Of a stretch of DNA of 40,000 nt, positions 1 to 16,278 are shown in pieces. The stretch is from Chrysomallon squamiferum (Eukaryota > Mollusca > Gastropoda > Neomphalida > Peltospiridae), in assembly GCA_012295275.1 (NCBI GenBank), contig CM022677.1, positions 19,799,041 to 19,839,040 on the forward strand. Reading direction: 5' to 3'. The translations under genes and the position numbers were made by a program. Below the pieces are notes generated by a model, which had not been told where the DNA came from, ran no database searches, and saw nothing but the letters and a program-made list of their open reading frames with translations. Every line of letters starts with the position of its first letter. Position 1 is the stretch's first letter.

Positions 1-540
1 CAACAACAAAACAAGAAAAAAGAACAAGGCCCAACAAGAAGAAAACAGTATATTTAAGGACGAATATGTTGGTGATCTTTTTGACAGAAACCAAAACACC
101 AAGAGTTTGAAACTCCACATGTAATTTTAGAATTTAACGATGCTGCAAACACGACACCACCCCTAACAGATCAGATTATTTCCACGTTTATTCGTTTTAT
201 TTATTGTGTACACACACACACACACACACGCACACACATGTTGGTGTAGTTACTGATGCCATCACTGCACATGATGTTAGACGTTACGTGGATCTCAGTG
301 TTCTGCTGTTGTCATCATTGTACATTAATTTTAGAAGTAACGTCGATACTGCCTGCTTTCATTGTACATTAATTTTAGATATTATGTTGCTGTTGTTACT
401 GTTGCCATCATTGAACATTAATATTAGACGTTACGTTGATGCTGATGTAAATGCTGCCACTTTCGTTTTTCACGATTTTTGGTTGTTTTCCGATGTGACG
501 TTGATGTTGATGTAGTTACAGATGCCAACACTGATAGGGA
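1..540 (-). repeat. Inverted copy of the 5.99-6.25 kb segment at the window edge
   Basis: 1-150 is the reverse complement of about 6100-6245 (shared AACTCTTGGTGTTTTGGTTT around 6136), and about 230-270 is the reverse complement of about 6010-6045 (GGCATCAGTAACTACACCAA). The array may therefore continue leftwards in opposite orientation. Confidence 0.65.
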
Positions 541-687
541 TAGGCTTTGAGACATAGATGCAGGTAGACGCACCGACAGAGAGTATTATATGCATGCAGA
601 ATTCACAGATAAATAGATATATACATAGGTTAACTCACAAAAACACGGGTACCCTGATACATGATAGGGTTACATAGTTACTGATCA

Positions 688-690
<3 letters not shown>

Positions 691-780
<90 letters not shown>
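691..780 (+). repeat. (GA)45 microsatellite
   Basis: Uninterrupted GA run. Confidence 0.97.
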
Positions 781-783
<3 letters not shown>

Positions 784-1716
784 GGGAAGGTGGTAACATC
801 ACATATTTGTACTATATTTTATCGATTTTAATGACTCCCTCTATGTATGTATGTATGTATGTATGTATGAATGCACAATAATTATATAACGACACACACA
901 TACAACACATATATAAATATATTCATACATGCATATATGCGTACATAATTCATACATATCTATGTAAATATGAAATAAAAAATAGAGACACATTAACTGA
1001 TATATACAAATGACTGAGCTATTTGAATATTCGCAGTTTTATGTTCCAAAGTTAAAACTGTAAACGATGTTGCTATAAATTTCCATATCTCAAATGGCTT
1101 GTGATTTTAATTTAGAAGCATTGAAAATATAGTTGCGTGCGTGTGTGTGTGTGTGTGTGTAGCCAGCTAGCCATCTGTCTAGCTGGGTATCCTATAACGA
1201 ATCTAAATGATTCCAGAGCCTCGTTTGTTACAGGGTTCGTTGAAATATATCTTATAAGAGATGATCCGTTCCTGTTATGGGGTTCTGATATTCATAAGTA
1301 GAACCTTCTGTTATATGAATAGTCGTATAATTTGTCCGTTATAGTAACCCACTGTATCTATATCTATATTTATATTTATATTTATATATAGACAAACACA
1401 CACACACATATGCACATACAAATACACACATGTAATCATGTGACCATCAAATATTTGTTTTAGAATTAAAACTAAAAAGAAACAGAGACAGACTGAGTGA
1501 TATAGTGATACGGACACACACAATGATAAAAAACAAAACACAATTTCCACAAAATATTCTATATTTTGAATTTCTATGACAAAAGAATTTCAAATTTTCT
1601 TACATAGAAATCTTTAGTGACCTCAAAAACGTTGAGAGTCTCATTAGAAATCTGATTTTCCATCTTCATCAACAGCATATCTTACATAGCACCTGTCCAC
1701 ACAGATATACACACAT

Positions 1717-1766
<50 letters not shown>

Positions 1767-2178
1767 AATATACATACACGGAGATACAGAAATACATAGA
1801 TAGATCGATAGACAGATATAGATGTGGATAGATATATGGATAAATATATAAATACATATAAAGATACACACAGATAAAGACACATACATAGATAGATCGA
1901 TAGACATATATATATATATATGAATTATGGATAATATATGGAATCTTTATATGTACTAGAAAGACAGATACAAACACAATACACACACACACACACAGAT
2001 ATGAATTATCGTAAATATGACAGACAAACATACATACAGATATATTTCTATATAGATAAATTTATTTTAATATAAATATATATGAACAAAAATATAGATA
2101 GATACACAGGTATATATATGTGTGTGTGTGTGTGTGTGTATATATCTATAGAATATTTTGTGTATCTAGATATATATG

Positions 2179-2210
<32 letters not shown>

Positions 2211-2300
2211 TAGATGGAGAGATACGTAAGCAGATTAGCAGAATATTCATGGAGAGAGAGATCAGGACAACTAGACTATTCTAAAGAGAAAATGTCTTAC

Positions 2301-2508
2301 ACTTATATAATCAGGCTTGAAGGAGAACTTGAAAATGTTTGACTCTTTAAGTTTAAAAGGAAGTGTAAACACCATAAAATCATGTTCTTCGATCGTATAA
2401 ACATCTCTAAATACACGATAATTCATATCATAGTTCTGTCCATGTTCATTCTTGTCTATTTCCATCTGAAACCCCGCATTCGTAGTACTTCTGAACGTTA
2501 TCTTTGCT
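2301..2508 (-). pseudogene. Galectin-like copy 1, exon 4 (intact)
   Basis: This 208-nt exon encodes AKITFRSTTNAGFQMEIDKN, then YDMNYRVFRDV and LPFKLKESNIFKFSFKPDYI. It has a GTAAGA donor. It is open and about two-thirds identical to copy 2 at protein level by eye, so the surviving exons evolved under some constraint before or after duplication. Confidence 0.5.
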
Positions 2509-3074
2509 CTGTGAACAACAATAATAATAATAACAAAATCAACAACAAATATAACAACCATTATACCAACAGCAACAGCAACAAGAACAACACTGTTAAT
2601 AATAATACAACAAATACTACTACAACTACTACTACAGCAACTACTACTGGTACTACTACTAATACTGCTACTACAACTACTACTACTAATAATAATAAAA
2701 GTAATAATAGTTATTATTTTAAGAAGGAGAAGAACAACAACAACAAAAACAACAATAATACAAAACAATAAATGCAAAACAATAACAACAACAACAAGAC
2801 GCATAAAGAACATATAAAAACAACTTACCCTCTGGTTGTATACTGTATCAATTCAACAAGAAATTGCGTTGAATAGGCTGGTTTTCCTGCTAAACCAATT
2901 TCGACAGGTCCGACCTCAAATAATAGCAAAGACGATGATGATAGTAGCAGGAATAGCACTACTAATTACATTACTTCTACAACTACTATTACTACTATTA
3001 CTACTAACGTTAATAATAATATTATTATTATTATTATAACCCAAATAATTACATATTTGAAAATTAACAATATT

Positions 3075-3360
3075 TAATGCGAAAAACGGTATACCGGATA
3101 AAGTCACAAGAAATCGAAATATAGTTTAATATAATAATTTGTTTAATGGCAAAATTATATTCATATTTAAAAAGTTGTGTTTCTTATGAAGAACTCTAAG
3201 TCAGAGAGTATGTCTTCCACGTCAAAATTCATCACGTTATTTTAAATTTACTTTTTAATTATATTTGTTCAGACATTCTTCACAGTTCTGTAACTATACA
3301 GTTTATAAGAATAAAGTCATTGTCACTGACTTTGTCATTATAATAATAAAGTCGTGAGCA
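3075..3360 (+). mobile_element. LINE 3' end remnant (paralogue of the 10.5 kb copy)
   Basis: It shares GTTTAAT-ATAATAATTTGTTTAAT-type sequence and the ACTATACAGTTTAT-AAGAATAAAGT tail with 10495-10740. It lacks the knuckle-coding part, so it is shorter or more decayed. Confidence 0.5.
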
Positions 3361-3639
3361 TTATACTTAACAATAAGTACAATATCAACAACAAACAAAA
3401 CGTAATGAGCAGACATCTACAACTTTAGTAACAACAACATGATCATCTCAGAGATATGTGCCAAATTAATTTTCCACGATAGAAGCATTAACAACAACAG
3501 CATCAACATTCCGTTTAAAGTCAGCGAGCCATCATAGCAGCAGCAGCGCCAATATCAACCTAACGTATGAAATTAGTGTACAGTTTTGACATCAACAACA
3601 ACAGCAACATCAACGTAACGTCTAAAATGAATGCAGTAT

Positions 3640-4258
3640 GATAGCAGCTGTAGCAACACCAACACCAACGTAACGTCTAAAGTGACAGCAACATTGACAA
3701 CACCAACATCATGGTAACTTCTAAAGTGACAGCAACATTGACAACACCGACATCGTCGTAACGTCTAAAGTGACAGCAACATTGACAACACCAACATCGT
3801 CGTAACTTCTAAAGTGACAGCAAAACTGACAACACCAACATCAACGTAACGTCTAAAATTAGTGTACAGTTTTGCCATCAATAACAGCACCAACATCAAT
3901 GTAACGTCTAAAGTGACAGCAACATTGACAACACCGACATCATCGTAACTTCTAAAGTGACAGCAACATTGACAACACCAACATCAACGTAACGTCTAAA
4001 GTGACAGCAACATTGACAACACCAACATCATCGTAACTTCTAAAGTGACAGCAACATTCACAACACCACCATCATCGTAACGTCTAAAGTGACAGCAACA
4101 TTCACAACACCAACATCATCGTAACGTCTAAAGTGACAGCAACATTGACAACACCAACATCATCGTAACGTCTAAAGTGACAGCAACATTGACAACACCA
4201 ACATCATCGTAACGTCTAAAGTGACAGCAACATTCACAACACCACCATCGTCGTAACG
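3640..4258 (+). repeat. 44-bp minisatellite in galectin-like intron (unit 1)
   Basis: About 13 units of GTAACGTCTAAAGTGACAGC plus AACATTGACAACACCAACATCATC. The paralogous intron of unit 2 (10880-11225) holds a different, longer-period version (AACGTCTAAAATTA, GCAGCAGTAGCAACACCACC). The reverse-complement motif family also lies at 230-530 and about 37190-37560. Confidence 0.85.
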
Positions 4259-4634
4259 TACCAGGTTGTTCCACCGCACACGCTCGCAGTGTCCGAACTG
4301 GAGTTTCTGTCCGAACAGCGTCAGGCACGTTGTCCACGCCATTCTCTCGTACTCGTCACACTGGAGTTTAGCTTTGCCGTCTTTATACCAAACTTCCAGA
4401 ATTACACCGCGTTCCGTACGACGTTTTCACAGTCTACAAGAAAAGAATACCTACCAGCTTCATTCATTATTTCATTTCATTTCATACAGAAATAATTATA
4501 ATAACAAGCGTAATACTATTGGTTATGGTGACAGTCAAAGCACTAAAGCCAATAGTAGAAATACTATCAATTCTATCTATAAGAACAAAGACAACAATGA
4601 GAATAACCACAGCAACAACATCACAAACAGCTGA

Positions 4635-4635
<1 letters not shown>

Positions 4636-4711
<76 letters not shown>

Positions 4712-4851
4712 TAATAATACTAATGACAAGAACAATAATATTATTAATAATAATGACAATAATAATAATAAAGTAGTAATAACAATAACAATAATAGTAA
4801 TAAAAATGATAATAATAATAATAAGAGTAATAATAATAATAATAACAAAAA

Positions 4852-4883
<32 letters not shown>

Positions 4884-4910
4884 GTAATAATAATAATAAT
4901 AATAATACTT
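4636..4910 (+). repeat. (AAT)n tract in galectin-like copy 1 intron
   Basis: Pure to about 4708, then interrupted. It begins three bases below the GC donor of the signal exon. Confidence 0.95.
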
Positions 4911-5224
4911 GCCTTGAGTTCCGTTAACAGTGAAGGAGAATAGCAATATTATAAAAGGAAGGAACTGACAGTAGAATATCTGTAAGAACAATTGTGACGA
5001 TAACGTTGACAGTGAGGTAGTTTGTTAACGACGACGTCGCAAAAAATTAGTCAAAAGTAAGAAAAATAGAAATAACAGCACCGATGACAACACTGATATT
5101 TATCTTCACAGGCTAGTAGAAGTTAATGCAACAACAGTGACAAAATTAATACTAAAAAGAAAAAAGTAAAGGTACTAATAGTAATAGCAGTATTAACAAA
5201 GGTAATAATAACTGCATTAGTGAT

Positions 5225-5435
5225 AGCAATACTAGAGTAGTAGTAGTTGTAGTAGTATTAGTAGTAGTAGTAGTTGTAGTAGTATTAGTAGTAGTAGTAG
5301 TAGTAGTAATGGTAGTAGTAATAAAATAAATGATGGAAAAAGTCAGAGATATTTTTGTAACTGTAGTATTAGTATTAGTAGTAGCAGTAGTAGTAGTAGT
5401 AGCAGTAGTAGTAGTAGTAGCAGTAGTAGTAGACG
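5225..5435 (+). repeat. (AGT)n imperfect tract
   Basis: AGT/AGC-rich triplets with one unique interruption (about 5310-5360). The counterpart in unit 2 is 12020-12310. Confidence 0.9.
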
Positions 5436-5664
5436 TCGTAATATCAGCTGCAACAGAAAGAATGGTACACAAAGGAATTTCTAGCGAACGGTGAATAAAT
5501 ATTCATACTATTTTTTACCTTCATAGCTGATTTACTTTAGGTGTTGAGGGGATGGGTGACTGCTGTATTTTGAAATCCACGTATAAAAAATAAACACGAG
5601 AATTTTTTACAAAAATGAAAACAGAAAGAGGTAAAAAAAAAATACATAAAAAAATAAATAAACA

Positions 5665-5665
<1 letters not shown>

Positions 5666-5713
<48 letters not shown>

Positions 5714-5846
5714 GAATAAACATTAATAATAAAAAGTAAATAAAAGGTAAAGTGATGTCTGATTTCCGAGGATGAAACCCAAAAAATAATATGATCTGTC
5801 AAACAACAGCTGCATATATATATATCTATATCTATATCTATATCTA

Positions 5847-5932
<86 letters not shown>
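5666..5932 (+). repeat. (GT)n and (TA)n microsatellites
   Basis: GT run about 5666-5710 and TA run about 5849-5932, separated by unique sequence. Confidence 0.95.
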
Positions 5933-5939
<7 letters not shown>

Positions 5940-7116
5940 AACGAATAAACGTTAAAATAATCTGATCTGTTAAACAACGCTTGCAGCAAGTCAAATTCTA
6001 AAATTACGTGCAATGTTGGCATCAGTAACTACACCAACATCAACGTAAACAACAACTAAACGAAGGGTGGATCTACGTGAGGTGTTAGGGGTGGTGTCGT
6101 GACTGTAGCATCGAGAAGAAGTACATGTGGAGTTTCAAACTCTTGGTGTTTTGGTTTAATAAACACTGAAACTGACTTCGTAGCTGTCAAAGATCACCCG
6201 CTATATTCGTCCTTGTATATACTGTTTTCTTCTTGTTGTTTTTTCTTTCCTGTCTTTCGCCTTGTTCTTTTTTTATTGTTTTGTTGCTGTTGTTGTTGTT
6301 GTTGTTCTTCTTCTTGCTGTCACAGTTGCAAGTTTTTGAGTATGAACATTTAAATAATTTTAATCTTTTTTGTTTTTGTTTATAGTTATTGTTCATGTCT
6401 ATACATAAGCCTTCATATTGGTTTAATCTATATAAAATACCTGTCTCCTAGGTACACCAGTGGTACGTGTCTTCCAGGGACAGCAGCGTGGTCTAGGAAA
6501 AGTGTTCATACATCGAAGGGGTCGTCTCATCAGAGGTAAACAAAAATTAGAGATTATTTCTTTTGAACATGTTTACAATCTTTATTCACATCCATCACGT
6601 TACTCTACACTAGAGACATGAATAGCTGAGGCAGGAACATCACCATAGCACGAGCATCAGGCTTTCTCGATTTTAATAACTCCCTCTATGTATGTATTTA
6701 TGAATGCACAATAACTATATAACGACACACACATACAACACATATTTAAATATATTCATACATACATATATGCGTACATAATTCATACATATCTATGTAA
6801 ATATGAAATAGAAATCAGAGACATAGAGACACATTAACTGATATATATACACATGACTGAGCTATTTGAATATTCACAGTTTTATGTTTCAAAGTTGAAA
6901 CTGTATACGATGTTGCTATAAATGTCCCAATCTCAAATGGCTTGTGATTTTAATTTAGATGCATTGATTATATAGTTGGGCGTGTATATGTAGATATATA
7001 TATAGCCAGCTATCCATCTGTCTAGCTGGGTATCTTATAACGAATCTGAATGCTTCCAAAGTCTCGTTTGTTATAGGGTTCGTTGAAATATATCTTATAA
7101 GAGATGATCCGTTCCT

Positions 7117-7732
7117 GACCCCGAAATGCATCCTCTAGAAAATGAGATACACAGTATAAATAGCAAAATAAGTGTATAAATGTACATTTAAACTCGTGAA
7201 ATGAAGAACGTCATTAATAATTCATTTTATCTCGCTGTTTCTAAGCTTGCAGGAAAGGAGTCAGAGGAATGGGGAGATCTAACTACCGAGAGGAATGGGG
7301 AGAGGGAAATGGGGAGATCTAACTACCGAGAAGAGATGGAAGGAGAGGAGTCAGAGGAATGGGGAGATCTAACTGCCGAGAAGAGATGGAAGGAGAGGAG
7401 TCTTCATTCCTAGCCCACTTTAGTGATTATAGACAAACTCCCTGTAGCAGGTATTTTAAAAAACAGGAATCCAGGGTTCACTGCTTCAACCCAGATTTCT
7501 GGACCTTCAAAAATTGGGCCATCTCTGTGTCATTTTAAAATATTAACGCCCGTTTCTACAGAACCAACATCAGGATGATATTGCTTAACAACTTTAGAAA
7601 GTTTACTCCAGCACCAGAAAACATCTTTCAGGTTTTGGGCTGGAATAACATGGCTTTGCTCCTTGACCTCATACTGCCCTGTCTCCTCAGAAATATTCTT
7701 CCGTGACCGTTTTGGGTACCTTCGTTCATTAT
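7117..7732. other. Insertion specific to duplication unit 2, with tandem repeat and broken ORF
   Basis: Unit 1 reads straight from GATCCGTTCCTG (about 1273) into ATTCATA-GTA-AACC, while unit 2 is interrupted here by about 615 bp. 7256-7405 is a G/A-rich tandem repeat (GGAATGGGGAGATCTAACTA units). On the minus strand 7420-7736 reads as one frame with a single internal TGA (7530-7532): RRYPKRSRKN, SHVIPAQNLKDVFWCWSKLS, then GPIFEGPEIWVEAVNPGFLF. The protein is not recognised. It could be part of a mobile element or of a captured gene. Confidence 0.5.
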
Positions 7733-7995
7733 TCATAGTAAAAACCTTTTGTTATATGAATAGTCGTAGTATAATCTATTCGTTATAGTAACCCACTGTA
7801 TTTCTATTTATATTTATATGTATACATAAACACACAAACACACATACACATACACACATGTGACCATCAAATATTTTTTTTAGAATTAAAACTAAAAAGA
7901 AACAGAGACAGACTGAGTGATATAGTGAAACGGACACACACACAATGATAAAAAACAAAACACAATTTCCACAAAATATTCTATATTTTGAATTT

Positions 7996-11848
<3,853 letters not shown>

Positions 11849-12799
11849 CTGTAAGAACAATTGTGATGACAATGAGGTAGTTTGTTATCGACGACGTCGC
11901 AAAATAGTCAACAGCAAGAAAACTAGAAATAAACACTGATATTTATGTTCACAGAATAGTGAAAGTTAATGCAATAACAGTGACAAAATTAATACTAGAA
12001 AGAAAATAGTAAAGGTACTAGTAGTAGTAGCAGTATTAATAAAGGTAATAATAACTGCATTAGTGATAGTAATAGTAGGGTAAATGTAGTAGTAGTGATA
12101 GTAGTAGTAGTAGTATTAATAGTAGTAGAATAATAGTACTAGTAATAGTAGTAGTAGTAATAGGAGAGTAATAATAGTAGTAGCAGTGATGACATTTGTT
12201 GTAGTAGAAGTAGTAGTGATAGTAGTAAAAAAATAAATGATAGAAAAAATCACAGTGTTGTAATAGTAGTATTAGTATCTGTATCAGTAGTAGTAGTAGC
12301 AGTAGTAGTAGAAGTCGTAGTAGCAGTTGCAAGAGCAAGAATGGTACACAAAGGAATTTCTAGCGGTCAGTGAGTAAATATTCATACTATTTTCACCTTC
12401 ATAGCTGATTTACTTTTGAGTGTTGAGCATATAGGTGACTGCTGTATTCTGAAATAAAAAACGTATAAAAAATAAACACAACAATTATTTACAAAAATGA
12501 AAACAGAAAGAGATAAAAAAAAAAAAAAATAAAAAAGTTTTTATACAGTTTTTTAAAAAAATAATAAATAAATAAAACGTTTTTTTATAAAATAATAAAA
12601 AAATAGATAAATATATATATATATATATATACACATGTACATGTATATATGTAATCAATTATCAATAAAATAATCTGATCTGTTAAACAACAGCTGCAGC
12701 AAGTTAATTTCTACAGTTATCTGCAGTGATGTCATCAGTAACTACACCAACATCAAAGTAAAAAACAACAAAACGAGGGGCAGCTCTGCATGCGTTTTA

Positions 12800-13270
12800 G
12801 GGACACAGTGGTGCGTGTCTTCTAGGGACACAGTGGTGCGTGTCTTCTAGGGACACAGTGGTGCGTGTCTTCTAGGGACACAGTGGTGCATGTCTTCTAG
12901 GGACACAGTGGTGCATGTCTTCTAGGGACACAGTGCATGTCTTCTAGAGACACAGTGGTGCATGTCTTCTAGGGACACAGTGGTGCATGTCTTCTAGGGA
13001 CACAGTGGTGCATGTCTTCTAGGGACACAGTGGTGCATGTCTTCTAGGGACACAGTGGTGCATGTCTTCTAGGACACAGTGGTGCATGTCTTCTAGGGAC
13101 ACAGTGGTACATGTCTTCTAGGAACACAGTGGTGCATGTCTTCTAGGGACACAGTGGTGCATGTCTTCTAGGGACACAGTGGTGCATGTCTTCTAGGGAC
13201 ACAGTGGTACGTGTCTTCTAGGGACACAGTGGTGCATGTCTTCTAGGGACACAATGGTGCATTCTTCTAA
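12800..13270 (+). repeat. 25-bp minisatellite GTGGTGCATGTCTTCTAGGG-ACACA
   Basis: About 18 units with few changes (GCG/GCA in the middle). The unit contains a near-palindromic CTTCTAGG core. A single precursor-like unit (GTGGTACGTGTCTTCCAGGG) lies at 6462-6481 in unit 1. Confidence 0.9.
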
Positions 13271-14100
13271 GGTGTCCATGTCTTCAGGGACACAGGGTAC
13301 AAAAATTACAGGACATTTTCTTTTAGGGACACAGTGGTGCAATCTTTATTCACAGTCCATCACGTCAGTACAGACAGTGGTGCGTGTCTTCTAACACAGT
13401 GGTGGACATCTTCTAGGACACAGTGGTGCATGGCTTTCTCGTAAGATACAGTGGTGCGTGTCTTCCTTGTTCAGTGATGCATGTCTAAACGAAACAAATT
13501 GGTGCAAGTCATAAAACATGACAAGGATAAGGTTTTGTTTATATTTTAAAAACACAGGGTGCAACATCTTTCGAGGACAAGCATAAATATGCATGGGATG
13601 ATGCTGAATGTTTGAGTTATCAAAACACAGTGGTGCCAAATGACGTTTTAGTTGGTAATGCAGGATCAGTGGTGCGTGTCGTCTAGGGACTGAAAAAGAA
13701 CCCTGGGACACAATGGTGCATGTATTTCTAAAAATAACAGGTTGTAACGGAGACACAGTGGTCTCCTCATTAACACACAGTGGTGCCCTTCTAGGAACAC
13801 AGTGGTGCGTGTCTTCTAGGGACAACAGTGGTCCTGTTTCTAGGGACACAGTGGTAGATGTTAGCTTTCCGTGAAAATGATATAAAGTCTTCTGGGACAC
13901 AGTGAAATGTTGTTATTTGGAAACCATTGGTGTGTGGGTTCTAGGGACACAGTTCCAACCGGTCTCTAGAACTACAGTGGTGCGTGTCTTCTAGGACACA
14001 GTGGTGCGTGTCTTCTAGGGACACAGTGGTACATAAAACATGACAAGGATAAGGTTTTGTTTATATTTTAAAAACCAGGCTGCAACATCACATTTTGGTT
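13271..14100 (+). repeat. Decayed edge of the 25-bp minisatellite
   Basis: Scattered units (ACACAGTGGTGCGTGTCTTC and variants) are separated by unrelated sequence, with a direct repeat of about 45 bp (CATGACAAGGATAAGGTTTT) at 13517 and 14038. The open frame on the minus strand here is repeat-derived. Confidence 0.75.
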
Positions 14101-14319
14101 AGAGAGATCAGTTTTACACCGTACAAGACAGACTAACTGGGTGTACAGATCCAGCTGACTTTGTTAACTATGAGTTTTTACCGTTCTGTTTAAGTAACTA
14201 CAAGGTAGTTTAACGTGACATTTTAACAAATAGCTATATTTATATATACACACACAGATAGCTATATGTATTGAAGTATTATAACCATTAGCTGAATGAT
14301 AGCTGGTAATCTGAGATGA

Positions 14320-14422
14320 GTCCGATCAAAGTAAACTGTAGTTATTATCTCTAAACCAGTATAAACTGTAGTTATTATCTCTAAACCAGTATAAACTGTA
14401 GTTATTATCTTTAAACCAGTAG
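14320..14422 (+). repeat. 30-bp tandem repeat, three units
   Basis: The unit is ACTGTAGTTATTATCTCTAA plus ACCAGTATAA. Confidence 0.85.
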
Positions 14423-15068
14423 GTGAGAATGGCGGGGAATCATAGCACAACCTCAGTAATTGTAATCATCGATAACACAGTAGTAGTAGTAGTATTAACT
14501 GACTGTCACGTCAACGTTATTTTGATACTCTTTGCATCTTCAAATATTTATTTTTGTAATGCTATTTTACCTTGACGGATAAACATATTTAATATACCCC
14601 ATATGTTCACTTATGTTGTGAGAGTAATTTTGTGGCGTATGACTGTTTGTAATCAAACCGTTGTAAGTACAGAAAGTTTACTCGGTAAATAACTATCATT
14701 ATACATCATTATCAGTCCCTCTGTCTGAAAGGTGTTGAGATATTACTGGTTCAGAATGGATGAAAGAATATTCTAATATTTACGAATTTAGAATTCAGTT
14801 TATTAACAATAATAACGATGATGATGATGATGATGATGACGATGACGAAGCATATCTAAACATACTGCCATGTCTTTCACTCAGTTTCTGAGACCTTTAA
14901 TGGAATGTCTGCGTGTGCGTTTGTGCGTACATACAGATATATAAGAAATGAACGTATTTCAACGTTACTAAATATGTAAATATTTCTCCGATACTATAAT
15001 TGTTGCCTTCAATAATGATTTAATAAAAAAAAATAAAAAAAAAAATAAATAAAAATAATAATAATTAA

Positions 15069-15071
<3 letters not shown>

Positions 15072-15112
<41 letters not shown>

Positions 15113-15113
15113 G

Positions 15114-15183
<70 letters not shown>

Positions 15184-15186
15184 TAA
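15072..15186 (+). repeat. (AAT)n tract in gene-free interval
   Basis: Run of AAT with a few ATG-type interruptions. The surrounding 14430-16270 holds no gene that I can support, only AT-rich sequence, GAT runs (14815-14845, 15984-16035) and a poly-T (15731-15752). Confidence 0.95.
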
Positions 15187-16000
15187 ATACACAAACAGTT
15201 TCGCTCTGTAACTACGAACGTTAATTACTGGAAAGAAACATTATCATAGATTTACCAACATATTTACGTTAAAAAAAAATTTAAAATAAATAAAACCAAA
15301 AACAATTAAAAAACATAAAAATTATATTACAATTTGTATATGTTCATAATTTATTTCAATCGTGATCATTATAATATATAACATACAAATATATAAAAAC
15401 CAAAAATATAATTTCATTATTTTGTTACAGAAAAGAAAAATGGTTGTACGAGTATTTTGTCGTTTTAACCTTTTATGGTTAAGTAGAATCTTAATTCTCG
15501 GGAAAAAAAAAAATTAAATAATCTAGAAATTTTTATTTTAAAAATTTATTTACCAAAACATTTATACAATACAATTACAGAAATTATTCATGTGTATTGA
15601 AAATACACGTTTAACAACATTAAAATAGAAATGACAACTCATCTTGTATCTATTGTTCTGTTACACACACACACACTCCCTCTCACACATGCATATAAAC
15701 CAAAACACACTTGGATGTACACACAAAACACTTTTTTTTTTTTTTTTTTTAAAAACATACAAGAAGAATTAAAAGTGGAACAAAACAAAAAAAATAAAAA
15801 TTAAAACAACAATGTTTTAACAGTAACATTGGATGTTTCTTCTTATTATTTCGTTTTAAATTATTATTTGACCATGACACAAAGCAACATTTGGCCAGGT
15901 TCAAATAATGATTTGATTTGGCACCAGCGATTTGTCAGAATCTTCTGTCATGAGTTCAAGGCAGAGTACCTACAAAAATCAAATAATAATAATGATAATA

Positions 16001-16035
<35 letters not shown>

Positions 16036-16278
16036 AATAATAAAATAACAAATATAATATAATATATAAACAAGTATATATATGTAAATGAACTATTAAA
16101 AATCTGACAACTATTTTATTTTTAAAAATTATATTTACCAAAACTTTTACTATTCAAACAGTTATAGAAAGTATCCATGATGAATAAATAAACAAAAAAT
16201 TAAAATAAATGTAAAATATAGATAATGAAGAATACTACAGTTATTTTCAACTGTAAGTAGTTATTAAGTTAAATTTAG

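Larger units (their letters stand above)
1574..4979 (-). pseudogene. Galectin-like copy 1, probable pseudogene (two one-base deletions)
   Basis: The same five exons as the 7996-11848 copy lie in the same order and strand: 4913-4979, 4262-4433, 2829-2914, 2301-2508 and 1574-1692. Exon 2 is 172 nt, not 173 (four instead of five A's near its start), and reaches a stop after about ten codons. The last exon is 119 nt, not 120 (AAGATATG against AAGGATATG), and also hits a stop. Exons 3 and 4 remain open, with LPFKLKESNIFKFSF in exon 4, which is one codon longer than in the sister copy. Splice sites including the GC donor are kept. Homopolymer-type sequencing error is the main alternative for the first deletion. 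Confidence 0.55.

Noticed and set aside
6420-6560. Plus-strand exon reading GQQRGLGKVFIHRRGRLIRG
   Set aside because: It is basic and short and sits in the duplicated repeat region beside the minisatellite seed. I found no neighbouring exon, and the homologous place in unit 2 is repeat.
13391-13900. 169-aa minus-strand frame with repeated HHCVPRR-type text
   Set aside because: It is the decayed 25-bp minisatellite read through. The repeat period explains the recurring peptide.
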